A stretch of DNA of 64,000 nucleotides, taken from Echinarachnius parma (lineage: Eukaryota; Echinodermata; Echinoidea; Clypeasteroida; Echinarachniidae). Positions 44,420 through 56,915 of the stretch are shown here, one piece after another. How positions within the stretch are numbered: the stretch's first letter is position 1; each line of letters begins with the position of its first letter. The DNA lies in NCBI GenBank assembly GCA_037951105.1, contig JBAMJV010008335.1:47803-111802 (forward strand), read 5' to 3'. The notes beneath the pieces were generated by a model. That model ran no database searches, was not told the origin of the DNA, and worked only from the letters and a program-made list of their open reading frames with translations. The translations under genes were made by a program, and so were the position numbers.

Positions 44420-46540
44420 CTTCCTCCGAATGCTACTTCATCATGGAATGGGCCCTACAAGCTTTGAAGATCTCAGGACTGTTAATAGTCAACTGTGTGA
44501 GACATATCAGGAAGCTTGCATCAAATTGTGTTTATTTGAAGATGACAAGCAAATTCCCAAGGCTATAAAAGAGGCAGCAACCATTGAATTCGGACAACAA
44601 TTAAGAAGATGTTTTTACATACTTGTATTACTTGTGTACGATGCCTGCCAACCCTACAGAACTGTTTTAAGTATTCACAACTGAATTATGTCAGGACTTC
44701 ATGCAAAGTGACAAACTTACTGAGCCAACAGATGCCATCATCATAACAGTTCTTCTACATCTCAAATTAATGTGTGATGATTGTGGCAAAGATATGACCA
44801 AGGACTTTGGTCCTCCAAAACCGGCTTACCCTGTTGAATCCCTTTCTTATGAACCAATCGAGATCCAGTAAGAACTTCAGTATTCTAAAAACGAATAGTA
44901 ATACTGGTGTTTACTTATACGCAAGACAAATAGGCAATGTTGAATAGCGCCCAGAGAACAGCATTTGTAGCTATAAAGGCATCAATTGATTGCAATCAGC
45001 CTGATCTTTTTGCCCTCGATGCTACAGGAGGAAGAGGATACACTTCCTTGCCAAAAACTAATACAGTTATGATAGAAGCCATGGAAATATTTGTCTCACT
45101 TTAGCCACAAGCACAAGTGGAATAGCAGCAACCTTACTCCCAGGAGCAAGATCTGTACATAGTAAGCTCCACGTCCCAATCAATCTCACTGACACATCTA
45201 TTTGTTAAATTCATGACAACAGCGGCGGCGGGTCAGCTGAATTGGTAAAAAATCTCTTGTCATTATTGACGAAGTCACCATGGGTGATAGAAAGGTATTT
45301 GAAACAATGTATAGAACCTTTAGGCAAATAAGGCAGCAATAACAACCATTTGGTGGTGTGACAATGTTTATCAGTGGCGATTTGCGACAGTGCCCTCCTG
45401 TAGTCCCACGTGGCAGCAAGGCAGAAATCCTACATCACACATTACAAATGTCAGATCTGCGGAAAGATGTACACATCTTTAAGCTTACAGTTAACATGAG
45501 AATCATGAACGCAGAAACACAGGATGTAGAGTCATCCAACTATCTTATGCGGATCGGATAAGACAGGGAACTCTCTTCAGGAGAGAGCTTAATACAAATT
45601 CCACAACATCTACCATCACTATCCCATCACTTGGAAGAATTCTGCCATACAATATTTCCTAATCTGAAGGGAAAAGTAGCAAATGGCAAGCAAAATAGAC
45701 TACTGGATAAAGACTGGTCCGAGAAGTTAATATCCAGGGCAATCATTTGCTAACACAGAATAAATGCTAACACAGAAATATCCTCATTAATGTTCTGACA
45801 GGGGAATCAATGATATATCGATCATGTGACAAAACAAGAAATGAAGAAGAAGCCCACAGATACCTTCTATGCCATCACATGTTCTGAAGTTGAAACTAGG
45901 TGCTCCTATAATGCTACTAAGAATAGATCCCATCAACGGCCATGTGAATGAAGCCCGGTACTTTGTCCTAAGATAATTCATGCTAAGCTTACAACTGGAC
46001 CGCACAAAGGCAAAGATCTTCTTATACCCATAATTATATTCCACCCAACAAGACCATACTATTCCAATTTAAATTGAACGAACACAGCTTCCAGTCGGTT
46101 TTGTTTAGGAATAACAGCCAATACATCGTAGGGGCAAACGTTTTTCCCAAGTTGGACTTTACCTTTACCGAACGCGACCTGACTATCCAAAGCCATGCAA
46201 AAACTACCAGTGTCCAAGTTTGTAGTGTTCTTGTTTTGTGAATGGTTGCACCTCTTGTCTGATTTTCAAAAGATAACTTCATCCTACATGTGCTATTCAG
46301 GGCCCCTTCCTCCAAACAGTGAGGTTGCTGATGGGAGGAGGGTGGGGGATCCCTTTCCACCTTGATACACATAAACAAACACTGGCAACCAGATGGTATT
46401 TTGTTTTGATTCACCAAAGGATATTCTTGAAATGTTCTGAAAAAACGGTGAACAGACGCATCCATTCACGATGGAACAAGACAACGGCAAGCTTGGACAC
46501 GGGTAGTGTTTGCATGACTTTGGATAATAAGGTCGTGTTC
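44420..46540 (+). pseudogene. Decayed Helitron Pif1-like helicase
   Basis: Pieces of one protein appear in order but in changing frames. They are SFEDLRTVNSQLCETYQEAC and EAATIEFGQQLRRCF (44450-44620); DAIIITVLLHLKLMCDDCGK, MTKDFGPPKP (to about 44825); FALDATGGRGYTSLPKT (45015-45065) where working helicases have GGTGKT; IIDEVTMGDRKVFETMYRTF (Walker B, 45255-45320); GGVTMFISGDLRQCPPVVPR (45353-45412); and the late HAKLTTGPHKGKDLLIP (about 45980-46030) and GQTF words near 46130. The Walker A Lys is lost and many stops occur, so the copy is dead. Rep-HUH parts are not seen and the Helitron ends (TC...CTRR with hairpin) were not identified. Confidence 0.85.
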
Positions 46541-46739
46541 GGTGAAGCGTAAAGCGATCAAAATGTATGATATATAATTTTTAAGGAAATTTTCCAAGCT
46601 GTAATTCCTTTGTATTTCTTTGTTTTTAAAGACGTAGTGGCGTAAAACAGTTAATATAATAATAATTAATAATTATTAAATAATATTAAATAAAAAATAA
46701 AATAAAATATAATAAAAAATATAATATTAAATAAATAAT

Positions 46740-47640
46740 TGTAGCCATAGTGAGTGGTTACTTTAAAAGTTAAATTCATTTTCGGTACCATTTTTAATGA
46801 AAATGTAAGGTTTACCGAACCTCTTTTAAATTATAGAAATGAAGATCGATTTCTTACTCATTTCTCGATCGTCATGCTCAGTCTTTGTAGGTAGTCCACC
46901 TTTGAGTTCCCTTCTCTTTCCATTGAAGAATAACAGTAGCTCTACCCACACTGCTCTTTGTAGAAACTAGAAAGATTCCTTTCTTTTTCCATCTTAAAAT
47001 CTCGAAAGGTCGACTGAGAATTGTTCTCAGGGGGGTATTTTACAAAGCTTAATTTATTTTAATTAATTTTAAGTTAGACTTACAATAATAGAAAGCCATT
47101 ATTCGATTAGTGACTTTTGTACATTCATATATTTGGTATACAACATTCAAGTGTGTTTAAAGATAAATTTTCGTATTTGTCAAGGTCCACTTAAACGACC
47201 GAAACTATGCTCTTATCTCAATAACCTGGTAATAAATGAATAAGCACGCTCAAATGAAGATATAAATCCGAAATAATATGTTTAGAGTGAATTGCAATGC
47301 AAACTACGTGTACGACTGTAAACGATTCAAACACAACAAAGAGAGTATTATAAAGGGAATAATTCACGTTTCGCATGTTTTATTAAATAAACTTGCAAAT
47401 GTAATCAAAACCAACCAAAACCCTCGCAAAGTGTTACTTCGGGAAGTACCAATACTCAACTTTATCTTTAAATGCATAACATTTTCTATTGTCAAGGAAA
47501 TTTAATAATTATCAATGAAGTAAAACTCAGTAAAAGTCTCAAACTATGTGAAAGGTTTATCTTGAACAGTTTTCATTCCGAGACTACAAATTTATTTCGA
47601 TAATGTTAACATGGTTAAGTTCAACTTAAAACACTCCTGG
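46740..47640 (+). repeat. ~0.9-kb direct duplication, copy 1
   Basis: Begins TTGTAGCCATAGTGAGT and matches 47989-48850 almost throughout (offset 1249 bp): AATGAAAATGTAAGGTTTAC, CATGCTCAGTCTTTGTAG, CATTGAAGAATAACAGTAGC, ACATTCATATATTTGGTATA. An AT-only patch (46660-46740) precedes it. No gene seen. Confidence 0.9.
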
Positions 47641-47988
47641 GTAGTCTCCATTAAATAACAATTGGTTCACTAAGGCAGGTTCAAATTGTTGCTCTCTTTG
47701 AATAAATATTAAAATTGAGCTTAAAGCTACGTATTACAATACATGCCTTATTTATCAAAGTTCAAAACTTTCATCTAGCTAAAGTGTTTGGGGCACGGTC
47801 CCCCAATCTCCTTGTTCCGCCGTTATATGAATGACCTTTAGCTTACATTTAACAAATTGACGTGCCACTATCCATGTTTCGGTTTTAGTTTGGTTCTGAT
47901 TTATAATAAATAGTTTCTATTAGTATGTCATTAATCATATTTTATTTGTATCCATTCTATTTCCTTCTCGAGTCCGATTCGGCACGAT

Positions 47989-48850
47989 TGTAGCCATAGT
48001 GAGTAGTTACTTTTAAAGGGAAATTCAATTTCCGCTACTATTTTTAATGAAAATGTAAGGTTTACAGAACCTCTTAAAAATTATAAAAATGAAGATCGAT
48101 TTCTAACTCATGTCTCGATCCTCATGCTCAGTCTTTGTAGGGAGTCCACCTTTGGGTTCCCTTCTCTTTCCATTGAAGAATAACAGTAGCTCTACCCACA
48201 CTGCTCATTGTGGAAAGATTACTTTCATTTTGCATCTTAAAATCTCGAAGGGTCGACTGAGAATTTTTCACAGGGGGGTATTTTACAAAGCTTCTAAGTT
48301 AAAATTAATTCCAAGTTAGACTTACAATAATGGAATAATGGACAGCCATTATTTGATTAGTGACTTTTGCACATTCATATATTTGGTATACAACATTCAA
48401 GTGTGTTTAAAGATATATTTTCGTATTTGTCAAGGTCCACTTAAACGGCTGAAACTATGATATTATCTCAATAACCTGGTAATAAATGATAAAACACGCT
48501 CAAATGAAGATATAAATCCGAAATAATATGTATAGAGTGAATGTTAACGCAAACTACGTGTTCGACTGCAAACTATTCAAACACAACTATGAGAGTATTA
48601 TAAAGGGAATAATTCACATTTCACATGTTTTATTACATGAACTTGCAAATTAAATCAAAATCAACCAGAACCCTCGCAATGTGTCACTTCGGGAAGTGTC
48701 AATACTCAAGTATATCTTTAAATGCATAACTTTTTCTATTGTCAAGGAAATAAAATTATCATTGAAGTAAAATTCAGTAAATGTCTCAAATTATGTGAAA
48801 AGTTTCTTTTGAATAGTTTTCATTCCGAGACTACAATTTCCTTTCGATAA
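47989..48850 (+). repeat. ~0.9-kb direct duplication, copy 2
   Basis: Partner of 46740-47640. About 350 bp of unshared sequence separates the two copies (47641-47988). Differences of several per cent by eye suggest it is not a recent assembly artefact. Confidence 0.9.
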
Positions 48851-48905
48851 TTTTAAGTTCATTTAAATTCTAAGTAAGACTTTCAATAATGGAAAGCCAT
48901 TATTA

Positions 48906-49045
48906 TGTGAAACGTATATCAAACGTATCACCTATTGATTTCGTCTAGATTTGTATTTATTAGGTGATACGTATATCATACGTTTCACCTATTGATTTCG
49001 TCAATATTTGTATTATTAGGTGTTACGTATATCATATAAGCTATT
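48906..49045. repeat. Cluster of GTGATACGTAT palindromes
   Basis: AGGTGATACGTATATCATACG followed by TTTCACCTATTGATTTCGT is self-complementary around ATAT. Three versions follow each other (48906, 48961, 49017). A fourth is at 56041-56085, and single arms (AGTACGTATCACCTTAA) are at 49449 and 57891. Confidence 0.8.
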
Positions 49046-49119
49046 GATTACGTCAAGATTTGAATTATTATTATTTATTCTGCAATGTTGTCCGTCGCAG
49101 ATCTCATTAACGGTGCGCG

Positions 49120-49600
49120 TGGATGAGAAAAAACATTTGCATTCTTCATTACTCTGGATTCAAATACCCCCTCAACACTTCCGCTTAATTTAAGTAACTG
49201 TAGATGCATTATGGGGAAATACAAGCGCTTCAAAGACAAAGGTACATGCTTCCGATAAAATTTTAAAAATATGCCCTTTTATATTCTGTCATAACGTATT
49301 GATAAACCCATATATTATTTCATATTCAGAAAGAACACGAGTTGTAGATACGAGATAATACATGTACTAAACTTTTGCCGATTAGTTTTTCTGACATCAT
49401 CATAATTATTACACGTTGAAAAGTCAATATTACCATATCGTGATTTCAGTACGTATCACCTTAAGTCGTCAAAAGTTTGTTTTCTTTTCCTCCACCCACC
49501 TTAACAAGACGAAACAGTAAGATGTACCAGTCATGGTACATGTTTAGTTTAAATGTTGTACAAAAAGTGTACAAGACAAGTTAAGTTTCAACAAAACTTG
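49120..49600 (+). repeat. Direct repeat partner of 57590-57995
   Basis: Both contain CATTACTCTGGA(T/C)TC, ATACCCCCTCAACACTT, GCATTA(T/C)GGGG, AGTACGTATCACCTTAA, GTTGTACAAA.AGTGTACAA and TTTCAACAAAACTT. Non-coding; follows GTGATACGTAT palindromes. Confidence 0.8.
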
Positions 49601-49910
49601 CATATTTTTCATATTTCCAAAATAGCGGAACCTAACTTCCATCAGCAATATCTCGTATAATAAACTAATACAAATAATTATGTTTATGGCAATGTGTCAT
49701 AAAAAGGTGAATTCATACTATTCCGTTTGATACCAAATATGTTATGATAGCGTCATGCATGAATGGATATAAATGACCGTAAAAGAATTATGTAAAAAGT
49801 AGTTTGCGCAAAAGAGTAGGAAGTAATTGTTTGATGCAATGCAAATAGTGCAACATAAGACGAAGTCAAGTGATATTTCATGATGTTTTTTGTTCATAGC
49901 TTGAGATTTC

Positions 49911-50105
49911 TTCAACTTCCAAAAGATCTGAAGGTCCATAAATATCCCCAATGTCCTGCCACATGACTCCCTTGTTTGTCTGGACATGTTCGTGCTCGTG
50001 CCGTCATTGCTCTCATAGCCCTTCTGACCACATACTCCTGCTGGCGCAAAGCATCAAACTCCCTGATGATGATGCGATTGCGGATGTCCTCTGTATAAGC
50101 TATTG
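49911..50105 (-). other. Open frame of ~63 codons, unknown, possible coding relic
   Basis: A minus-strand frame without stop reads DIRNRIIIREFDALRQQEY, then VVRRAMRAMTARARTC and SHVAGHWGY, ending at a stop after FRSFGS. Its local GC content and Arg-rich helical character stand out from the AT-rich surroundings. No family recognised; it may be a transposase scrap. Confidence 0.3.
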
Positions 50106-51278
50106 CGATTTACACTCCAAAAGAACTGAAACACTCTTATTCAAATGCATTTGAATTCGCATTTGTGTGTACGAGTTTAAATTTATGGGTAATATCATTA
50201 TATTCATAATCCATATAATTGAATGAAGTTAGTTAAGTAATTGAATGCAATAAATGATGAGTCATCATATCATACAATTTGGATAATTAATTCTTACTAA
50301 CTTCCAAGAATTGCTGCTAGTTTATCTGGTTGTTTAAACAAAATGTTTATCTTGCTTATTAAGTGTTACATATCAATTATAATGATTTTAAATTTTACCT
50401 TATTAAATTTGCATTAGAAAATCAAATTCATTCACGATGCCTTAATATTATGTTATAAGCTTTTGTTATTACTCATTCTATGTATTGATTTATAAAACAA
50501 CAATATTACTTACCGTCGTTGGTTAGTATTCAAGGGCTAATTCGTAATGCTATTCTTGTGTGATTATTATGTCTTTCTCTAATTGTTAATTATATTTAGA
50601 TCTCCTTATACCTTGTGACTTGTGAGTCTTCAAGGTATTTTGATGTTTGTAAATATCGCTGCACATGACACTGTAATGATTCATATTTTATGTAGTATAC
50701 AACCTTGAAAAATAATTCTTACTTTCATGCATTGTAAATATTTAACAAGCCCATTAAGTGTTATATCAATCATAATGATCTTAAAATATAACACAAATTT
50801 GCATTAGGAAATATAGATTTCGTCTTTTAGACATGATGCATTTTGACTTTTGTAATCACTTAATTTATTCATTGATATATTAAACAACAATATAATTTAC
50901 TGTCTTTCGTTATAGTATTCGTTAGTATTCCTAATTCGTGATAATATTCAGGTATTTTATGATTAATTTCATTAATTATTGTACATGTATAAATATATCA
51001 ACGTTTCTTTACATCGTGAATTCCTTAACTCCTATCCTGCCATAATGAATACAGCCCAGTGCCACGCCGCTAATCCCCATTGTGCCAGCCACTAATCCCC
51101 CCTGTGCCAGGTTTAATTGGAGACACGTTCAAGTGCTATATCACAAAAGCGTGCATGCATGCACAAAGCAGCAAGGCGATGGCTCTCTTGCTTGAAGAGA
51201 GCAGTCAATCGATAGCGTGCTTGCCTGTATAAAGCACTATACCAATAGCGTGCGTGCAGCCTCATGGCGTGTTAAGAG

Positions 51279-51761
51279 TTAAAGGGACATTCCCTCTTTA
51301 CCAAAAATTTCAAAATGCTTCAAATTTGGTACAGATCTGTATAATACTTGTACTATGGTGCGTATAGAATTTCATAGCCGTAGGTGCCATCATTCATAGC
51401 GATCACTGCTGTTGTGCAGATCTCTCTCGTTGTGCAGATGTCTCTCGTTGTGCAGATCTCTCTCGTTGGTGGCGCTATCTATTATGGGTGGTGGGCATCA
51501 CATTCATACCACATATAATATCAACAGCGAACGTAGAGGGAGCTAGACAGATTATTGTGAGGTTCGGTTATTTAACCGTCGTCCAACATTTTATTAATCT
51601 ATAGGTAATAATAAAATTCATAACTCCACCAAAATACATTGTCAAGTCCTAATCTTTTCAGAACAAATTTTAAAAATCATGATCTATAATATTTGAGGTT
51701 AATATGGCAACTTGTATTTTTAAATTATTTTTGGCTTGCAAAAGAGGGAATGCCCCTTTAA
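51279..51761. mobile_element. TTAA MITE (483 bp)
   Basis: TTAAAGGGACATTCCCTCTTT and AAAGAGGGAATGCCCCTTTAA are inverted ends. Inside, TCTCTCGTTGTGCAGAT is repeated three times at 51421-51475. No coding frame. Only one copy in the window. Confidence 0.88.
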
Positions 51762-52359
51762 TGTTATTTCCATGTTTATAAATGACGCTGCAATTCAGCT
51801 TTTAGCTGTGAATGTGACATTTTGTTGAAAAAATGCATGTACCATTATTATCTTGCGGTGCAGTGCTGTAGAACTTCGTCTCCAAATGACCCCAGTGGTA
51901 TCCTAACTGACCTTCTTCGACTAGAGCGACCCTTGTTTAGATTGAGACTAGTCCCTTCTATTTCATATTTCCTCAGTCCTCAAATATCTCAAAATTTTGG
52001 ATTTGGAGGGTGTATCACGATCAGGGAGATTGTGGTAAAAAGCCTCAGCAACTTGCTGAAAACTCCCAGAAGGATTCAACTCAGAGACTAGTTACATGGT
52101 CAGGCAAGACACTGATTTTAAAAGCATATCCATGTTCATGTTTGAACAGTTATACGAACGATTGGAACAATAGGATTACAAAGGTTTCACTGAATTACCA
52201 TTATTTGTGACTGTGTTGATATAGATCTAAATCTCGTGGTCAAGGCAATTGTAACATAGCTATAACAAAATGTTTGCAGTTCGATAACCACACGTTCAAC
52301 CTTTACCAATATGGTATCATATGAAATATTTAACAAATATCTTTGCGATGACATATAAT
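51762..52359. other. Mostly non-coding, weak open frame
   Basis: 52010-52210 on plus is open (GDCGKKPQQLAENSQKDST). It and the overlapping frame at 51822-52091 have no recognised domain. Could be a relic of a coding element; not called. Confidence 0.3.
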
Positions 52360-52921
52360 GATAAACACAATTATGTTTATTAGATGAGATATTGCTGGTG
52401 GAAGTTGGGTTCCGCTATTTTGGAAACACTCTGTATTGTACAACTACTATTTACATTAAGTAATGTTTTTATGTTTCTTTACACGTGGTGAAGATTTTGT
52501 TTTGTATATGAGGTTGAATTGATATGTACCTGACATAACTTATATGGGCTAAATTGTTGGGTAAGTGCGCCTCACGTGTTCTGCACGTTCGCTGAAATTA
52601 GCAGAATTGTTGTAAGCTTACTTACCTTTCATAGATTGTACATCTAATTTATACATTTAGTAATGTTTGTTATGTTTCTTTACATGTGATGAAGATTTGT
52701 GTGGATATGAGTTTGATTTGTGATCACTCATATGTCGCCCTGTATTACATCTTTGATATATTAAGAATAATCAATGTAAATCTTGAAGCATTCATGCTAC
52801 ATGTTCATTGTTGCAAGCTTACATACCTTTCATAGAATGTACAGCTGCTTTATACATTGAGTAATGTTTTCATGTTTTTGTTCATGTGATGAAGATTTCG
52901 GGGAATATAAGTTTGAATTAT

Positions 52922-55012
52922 GATTTCATTTCATTTCATTTCATTTATTTATTTAACCATTATAAAAACAACAACAATATACAAGTTGTACAAAGTAATC
53001 GATATAAACAAATAATGGTTAGGACCCCTAGGAAGCAGTAGATGCTTATAATCGGGGCCCTACACAACAACAATAAAAACAATTATAACAAAGTCATGGA
53101 GTCATAAACAGGAAAATAATAACATTATATGTACATATACAACAGTACAGCATATTGAAATTAAACACATCATGCACTCACATATCAACACACACATCCA
53201 CCCACTTATACAAAGGTATACAAAAGAATACAAAGGTAAAGGGACAGGGAAGAAAGAGAGAAAGAGAGATTCTACTCAACCACGGATCCGAGTCTTTGAA
53301 ATACAGAACGCTTATAAATATATTTAAACCGTGAAAGTGTAGAACTAGAGAATTCCATTGATTGACTCCAGTGAATCGGACAGACTGAGAGACTACAGTT
53401 GATCGAGAGAAAGGTGTAACAATTGACTTTGACGTGTGGGATACGTATGAACTAATTCATTCTTTTGAAACATGTTATTAAAAAGTGGGGGAACAATTCC
53501 TTTGTGAAATTTAAACATAAACATCAAAGTATTCAATTTTATCAACTCATAAATAGGGATGATTTTTAATTTAACAAAGAGAGGTGTGCTTGGGCAAACA
53601 AAATTACTGTCTGTTATTAATCGGAGAGCTCGTTTCTGCAATATATTGAGTTTAAACAATTTTGATTTGTATGTATTACCCCAAATCATATTGCAATAGT
53701 TCAAATGAAGAAAAAAAAATCGTATAATATATATTACACAAAATATGTTTTGGCAAGAAATTCTTAAGTTAAGATAGTACACCAATACTTCTTGACAATT
53801 TTGAACATACATGATCAATGTGAAGTTTCCAATCGAGCGTTTCTTCAATAATAATTCCTAGAAAATTAACATTAGTGTTTCTTTCAATTACATTATTTTC
53901 TATTTTAATCGAGTCATTATTACATGGAGCCTTGTTACCACTAGAATCAAAAATAACATATTTAGTTTTATCATAATTCAAAAGTAACTTATTGCATTTA
54001 TACCAATCATTCAATTTGATTAATTCACCATTAAGTACTGAAATCATATGAGATACATTATAGTGAGAAAAGGCAACAACTGTATCATCTGCAAATAATG
54101 AGAACTTTAACAATTTAGATGAGTGAACTATATCATTCACATACAATAAAAACAAGAGGGGTCCAAGGATTGAGCCTTGTGGTATACCAATTTTTACTTC
54201 CATCTTATTGGATTCGACACCATCGATCACCACATATTGTTTTCTATTGAATAAATAACTTTCAAATCATTGCAGGGATAAACCACGTATGCCATAGCAA
54301 TGTAATTTTTGTAAAAGAATATGGTGATCGATGGTGTCAAATGCTTTGGAAAGATCCATAAAAACTCCACAACTAAATTTTCCTTCATCAATTTCACGCA
54401 ATACATAATCAGTGAAATATAATATACTCATGGAAGTACTATAATTTTTACGAAAACCAAATTTCTCTGATATTAAGCATTGATATTTCAACAAAAATTT
54501 ATATAATCTAGTATGCATTATTTTTTCTAGTAACTTTGCAAAAATCGAAATCAAAGCAATAGGTCTATAATTTTTTTTATATTTTCCTTTGCATTTTTCT
54601 TATATATAGGTATAATTTTGGCAATTTTCAACTTGTCGGGTACAATACCGCTCAATATTGACTTATTAAAAATATCTACTAACGGTTCAACAAAACATAA
54701 AATACAATTTTTAACAACCTTAGGCGAAATACCGTCAGGACCACATGCTTTGTTTGATTTTAAGATAGATGATGCTTCAATAATTTCTTGAATGGATATT
54801 GGTTGCATATAAAAAGTATTTGGGTTATTCTTAGGGAGATATTCATTGAAAGAAGATGTTGATGGATGAATCAAATTTGCAAATTTATCACCAATATTAA
54901 CAAAGAATGAATTAAATTGTTGAGCAATTTCTTGTCTAGAGTTTAACCTAAAATTTTCATAGAACATATTTTGAGGAAAACCACTTACTTTCCTTTTTCC
55001 TAATATCATATT
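52922..55012 (-). pseudogene. 5'-truncated LINE with reverse transcriptase, minus strand
   Basis: From the right: NSFFVNIGDKFANLIHPST, KSNKACGPDGISPKVV and AKIIPIYKK (55009-54551). Then LLEKIMHTRLYKFL, FGFRKNYSTSMSILYFTDY and GVFMDLSKAFDTIDHHIL (54554-54267). Then GIPQGSILGPLLFLLYVNDI, FADDTVVAF and NVNFLGIIIEETLDWKLHID (54233-53769). Then HLNYCNMIWGNTYKSKL and RALRLITDS (53848-53393). All RT motifs are present, with FADD at the active site. Frame changes and a stop separate the pieces, so it is inactive. The 3' end is an (ATGAA)n tail (TTTCATTTCATTTCATTTCA on plus). The endonuclease is missing. It landed in a satellite unit at GAATTATGAT|ACGTATGTG. Confidence 0.92.
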
Positions 55013-55061
55013 AATTAATTACGTATGTGACATTACTCATATGGCGCCCGGTATTACATCT

Positions 55062-55565
55062 TTGATTTAAAGAAATTCTTTTGTTGGACCAAAGCTTTGG
55101 AATAGCTTACTTCAGAAGATTAGAGGACAAACAAACAAGATATTAATTTTTAGTAATACCCCACAATTTATTTGATAAACAAATAAATTATCTGTTATGT
55201 TAGCAGTTAGTTATGTTATGTATTTTTAATGTGTACAATATAATTGTAAGAACTAGTGTAATGCTTATTTAGTAATAAAGAGATACATTATCGAGATAGT
55301 GAAAAGAGAGAACCGATCTCGACTAGCACTTGTGCTCACTTTTGGTTTTCTTTTAGCAACAGCTTTAACTTTTGTATAAATGTGTATTTATAGTGTTTAA
55401 GCATTAATTAAGTTAACTAATTTATCGCAGTAATTTATTGTTTTGTAAATCATGTACAGTTTGTATTTTAATGATTTATCTTGCATACTTTATTTTATGA
55501 CGTACATACATACGATATTGTTTTATGTTGTTAATAAACTTCAAAATTCAAACTTCAAACTTCAA
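55062..55565 (+). pseudogene. Severely 5'-truncated LINE 3' end
   Basis: TTTTGTTGGACCAAAGCTTTGGAATAGC reads, with one frameshift, FVGPKLWNSL, the last conserved RT words. It is followed by about 450 bp of 3' UTR and a (TTCAAA[C])n tail (ATTCAAACTTCAAACTTCAA), after which the satellite unit resumes at ATGTGATGAAGAT. Confidence 0.75.
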
Positions 55566-56036
55566 ACATGTGATGAAGATTTTGTTGGATATGAGTTTGA
55601 ATTATGATACGTATGTGACATCACTCATATGGAGCCCTGTATTACATCTTTGATAAACAATCAAAAGAATCAATGTAATTCTTCAAGCATGCATGCTACA
55701 TGTTCGTTGTTGTAAGCTTACATACCTTTCATATATATGTACAGGTACTTTATACATTAAGTAAGGTTTTATTTTTTCTTCATATTAGATAGAGATTTTT
55801 GGGGATATGAGTTTAAATTAGGATATTGATACATATGTGACATCACTCAAAATAGCACCCTGTTTTCATATTTAATGTATTAAGAATCAATGTAATTCTT
55901 GAAGCATGCATGCTACATGTTTATGTTGAGTGTTGTACACAAACTGTACAAGAACAGTTTTGTTTTTAGTTTATCTTTTATTTAGTTTTTCTTTGTTTTT
56001 TTACTACAACAATTTTTTAGAAAACAGGCGTGCTAC

Positions 56037-56140
56037 ATATTTAGGTGATACGTATATCATACGTATCACCTATTGATTTCGTTCGGAGTTTTAAAAATGT
56101 ATTTATTTATTATTCTTCCCAATTTTGTGCGTCGCATATA
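56037..56140. repeat. GTGATACGTAT palindrome, right copy
   Basis: AGGTGATACGTATATCATACG and GTATCACCTATTGATTTCGT, as at 48961, followed by TATTTATTATTCTTCCC..GTGCGTCGCA, like TATTTATTCTGCAATGTTGTCCGTCGCA at 49072. Confidence 0.8.
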
Positions 56141-56352
56141 TCAAGATCGGATGGATTAATTGCCATGAATCTTTTCATGGTGATAGATCAGCGTCTAATT
56201 TATATCTGAAAATGTTGTCAGTAACGTCATATCAATATGACGTCATCAGGACGCCTTTTTGTTAAATTTCAATAGTCATCATATCTCAGTCATGAAAAAT
56301 AAATTTTAATTACAATTTAGCATCAATATTAACCAGGTCAATGGTCAACTTT

Positions 56353-56915
56353 TTAAAGGGATAGTTGAGTTCTGGTAAGGAGAGTACAGTTTTAGTGAAA
56401 CTGAATTTTAGTAACCAAAACCTGCATCATTACATTACAAACTAATAGTTATAACTAGAAAGGAACACAAAATTACAAATGACGTAGTAAAGATCATGTT
56501 ATCATTAAAAAAGAGCCGTTAAAACGTAAGAGGGCGCTCTCTAAACACTCATCGGTTTCAACCATTTTGAATAAAATATTGTGCATGTGATGCTTTGTTG
56601 AAATAGTGATTAGATAGAGAAATAACCAACAACTATTTAAATACCTATTTTGTAACTTTTTGAAAAGAGGAAGCATTTTTTTGAATTTTTAACGGCTGGT
56701 TCAAAATTCTCTAATAAACCCGGGGCCCCGGGTTTATTACAAATTGTTATATTTATGGATATTTCAGCCGTTTCTGAACCGATTTTGATCAAACAAAGAT
56801 GATTGTATTGTTTAAATATTATGCTCTTTCAAATTTTACACTCAGTTTTTCATTACCTCACAAACCAATTAAGTAGTCTAGCGCCCTCTCTACCAAAACT
56901 CAACTTTCCCTTTAA
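56353..56915 (-). mobile_element. M1 MITE, full copy
   Basis: TTAAAGGGATAGTTGAGTTC to ACTCAACTTTCCCTTTAA, 563 bp, with GAGGGCGCTCTC, AATAAACCCGGGGCCCCGGG in the middle and TTTACACTCAGTTTTTCATT near the right end. Confidence 0.9.

Larger units (their letters stand above)
49612..52430. repeat. 2.8-kb stretch bounded by ~75-bp inverted repeats
   Basis: CCAAAATAGCGGAACCTAAC, TTCCATCAGCAATATCTCGT and AATTATGTTTAT at 49615-49690 are inverted at 52360-52428 (GAGATATTGCTGGTGGAAGT, TGGGTTCCGCTATTTTGGAA). Inside are a MITE (51279-51761), two weak open frames and AT-rich DNA. Whether the whole is one mobile unit is uncertain. Confidence 0.6.
52435..56000 (+). repeat. ~210-bp satellite-like array, interrupted by two LINEs
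   Basis: Units with TTTATACATT.AGTAATGTTT, ATGTTTCTTTACATGTGATGAAGATTT, ATGAGTTTGAATTATGAT, ACGTATGTGACATCACTCAT, CCTGTATTACATCTTTGAT, TTGAAGCATGCATGCTACAT and TTGTAAGCTTACATACCTTTCAT start near 52445, 52640, 52845, 55566 and 55745. A further partial unit is at 58010. LINEs occupy 52922-55012 and 55062-55565. Confidence 0.85.

Noticed and set aside
46034..46552. Frames at the end of the Helitron relic on both strands
   Set aside because: Overlap helicase remnants read in another frame; no separate gene supported.
48906..56140. CRISPR-like array from the regularly spaced GTGATACGTAT palindromes
   Set aside because: Only four irregularly spaced copies, no uniform spacers, and the genome is clearly animal.
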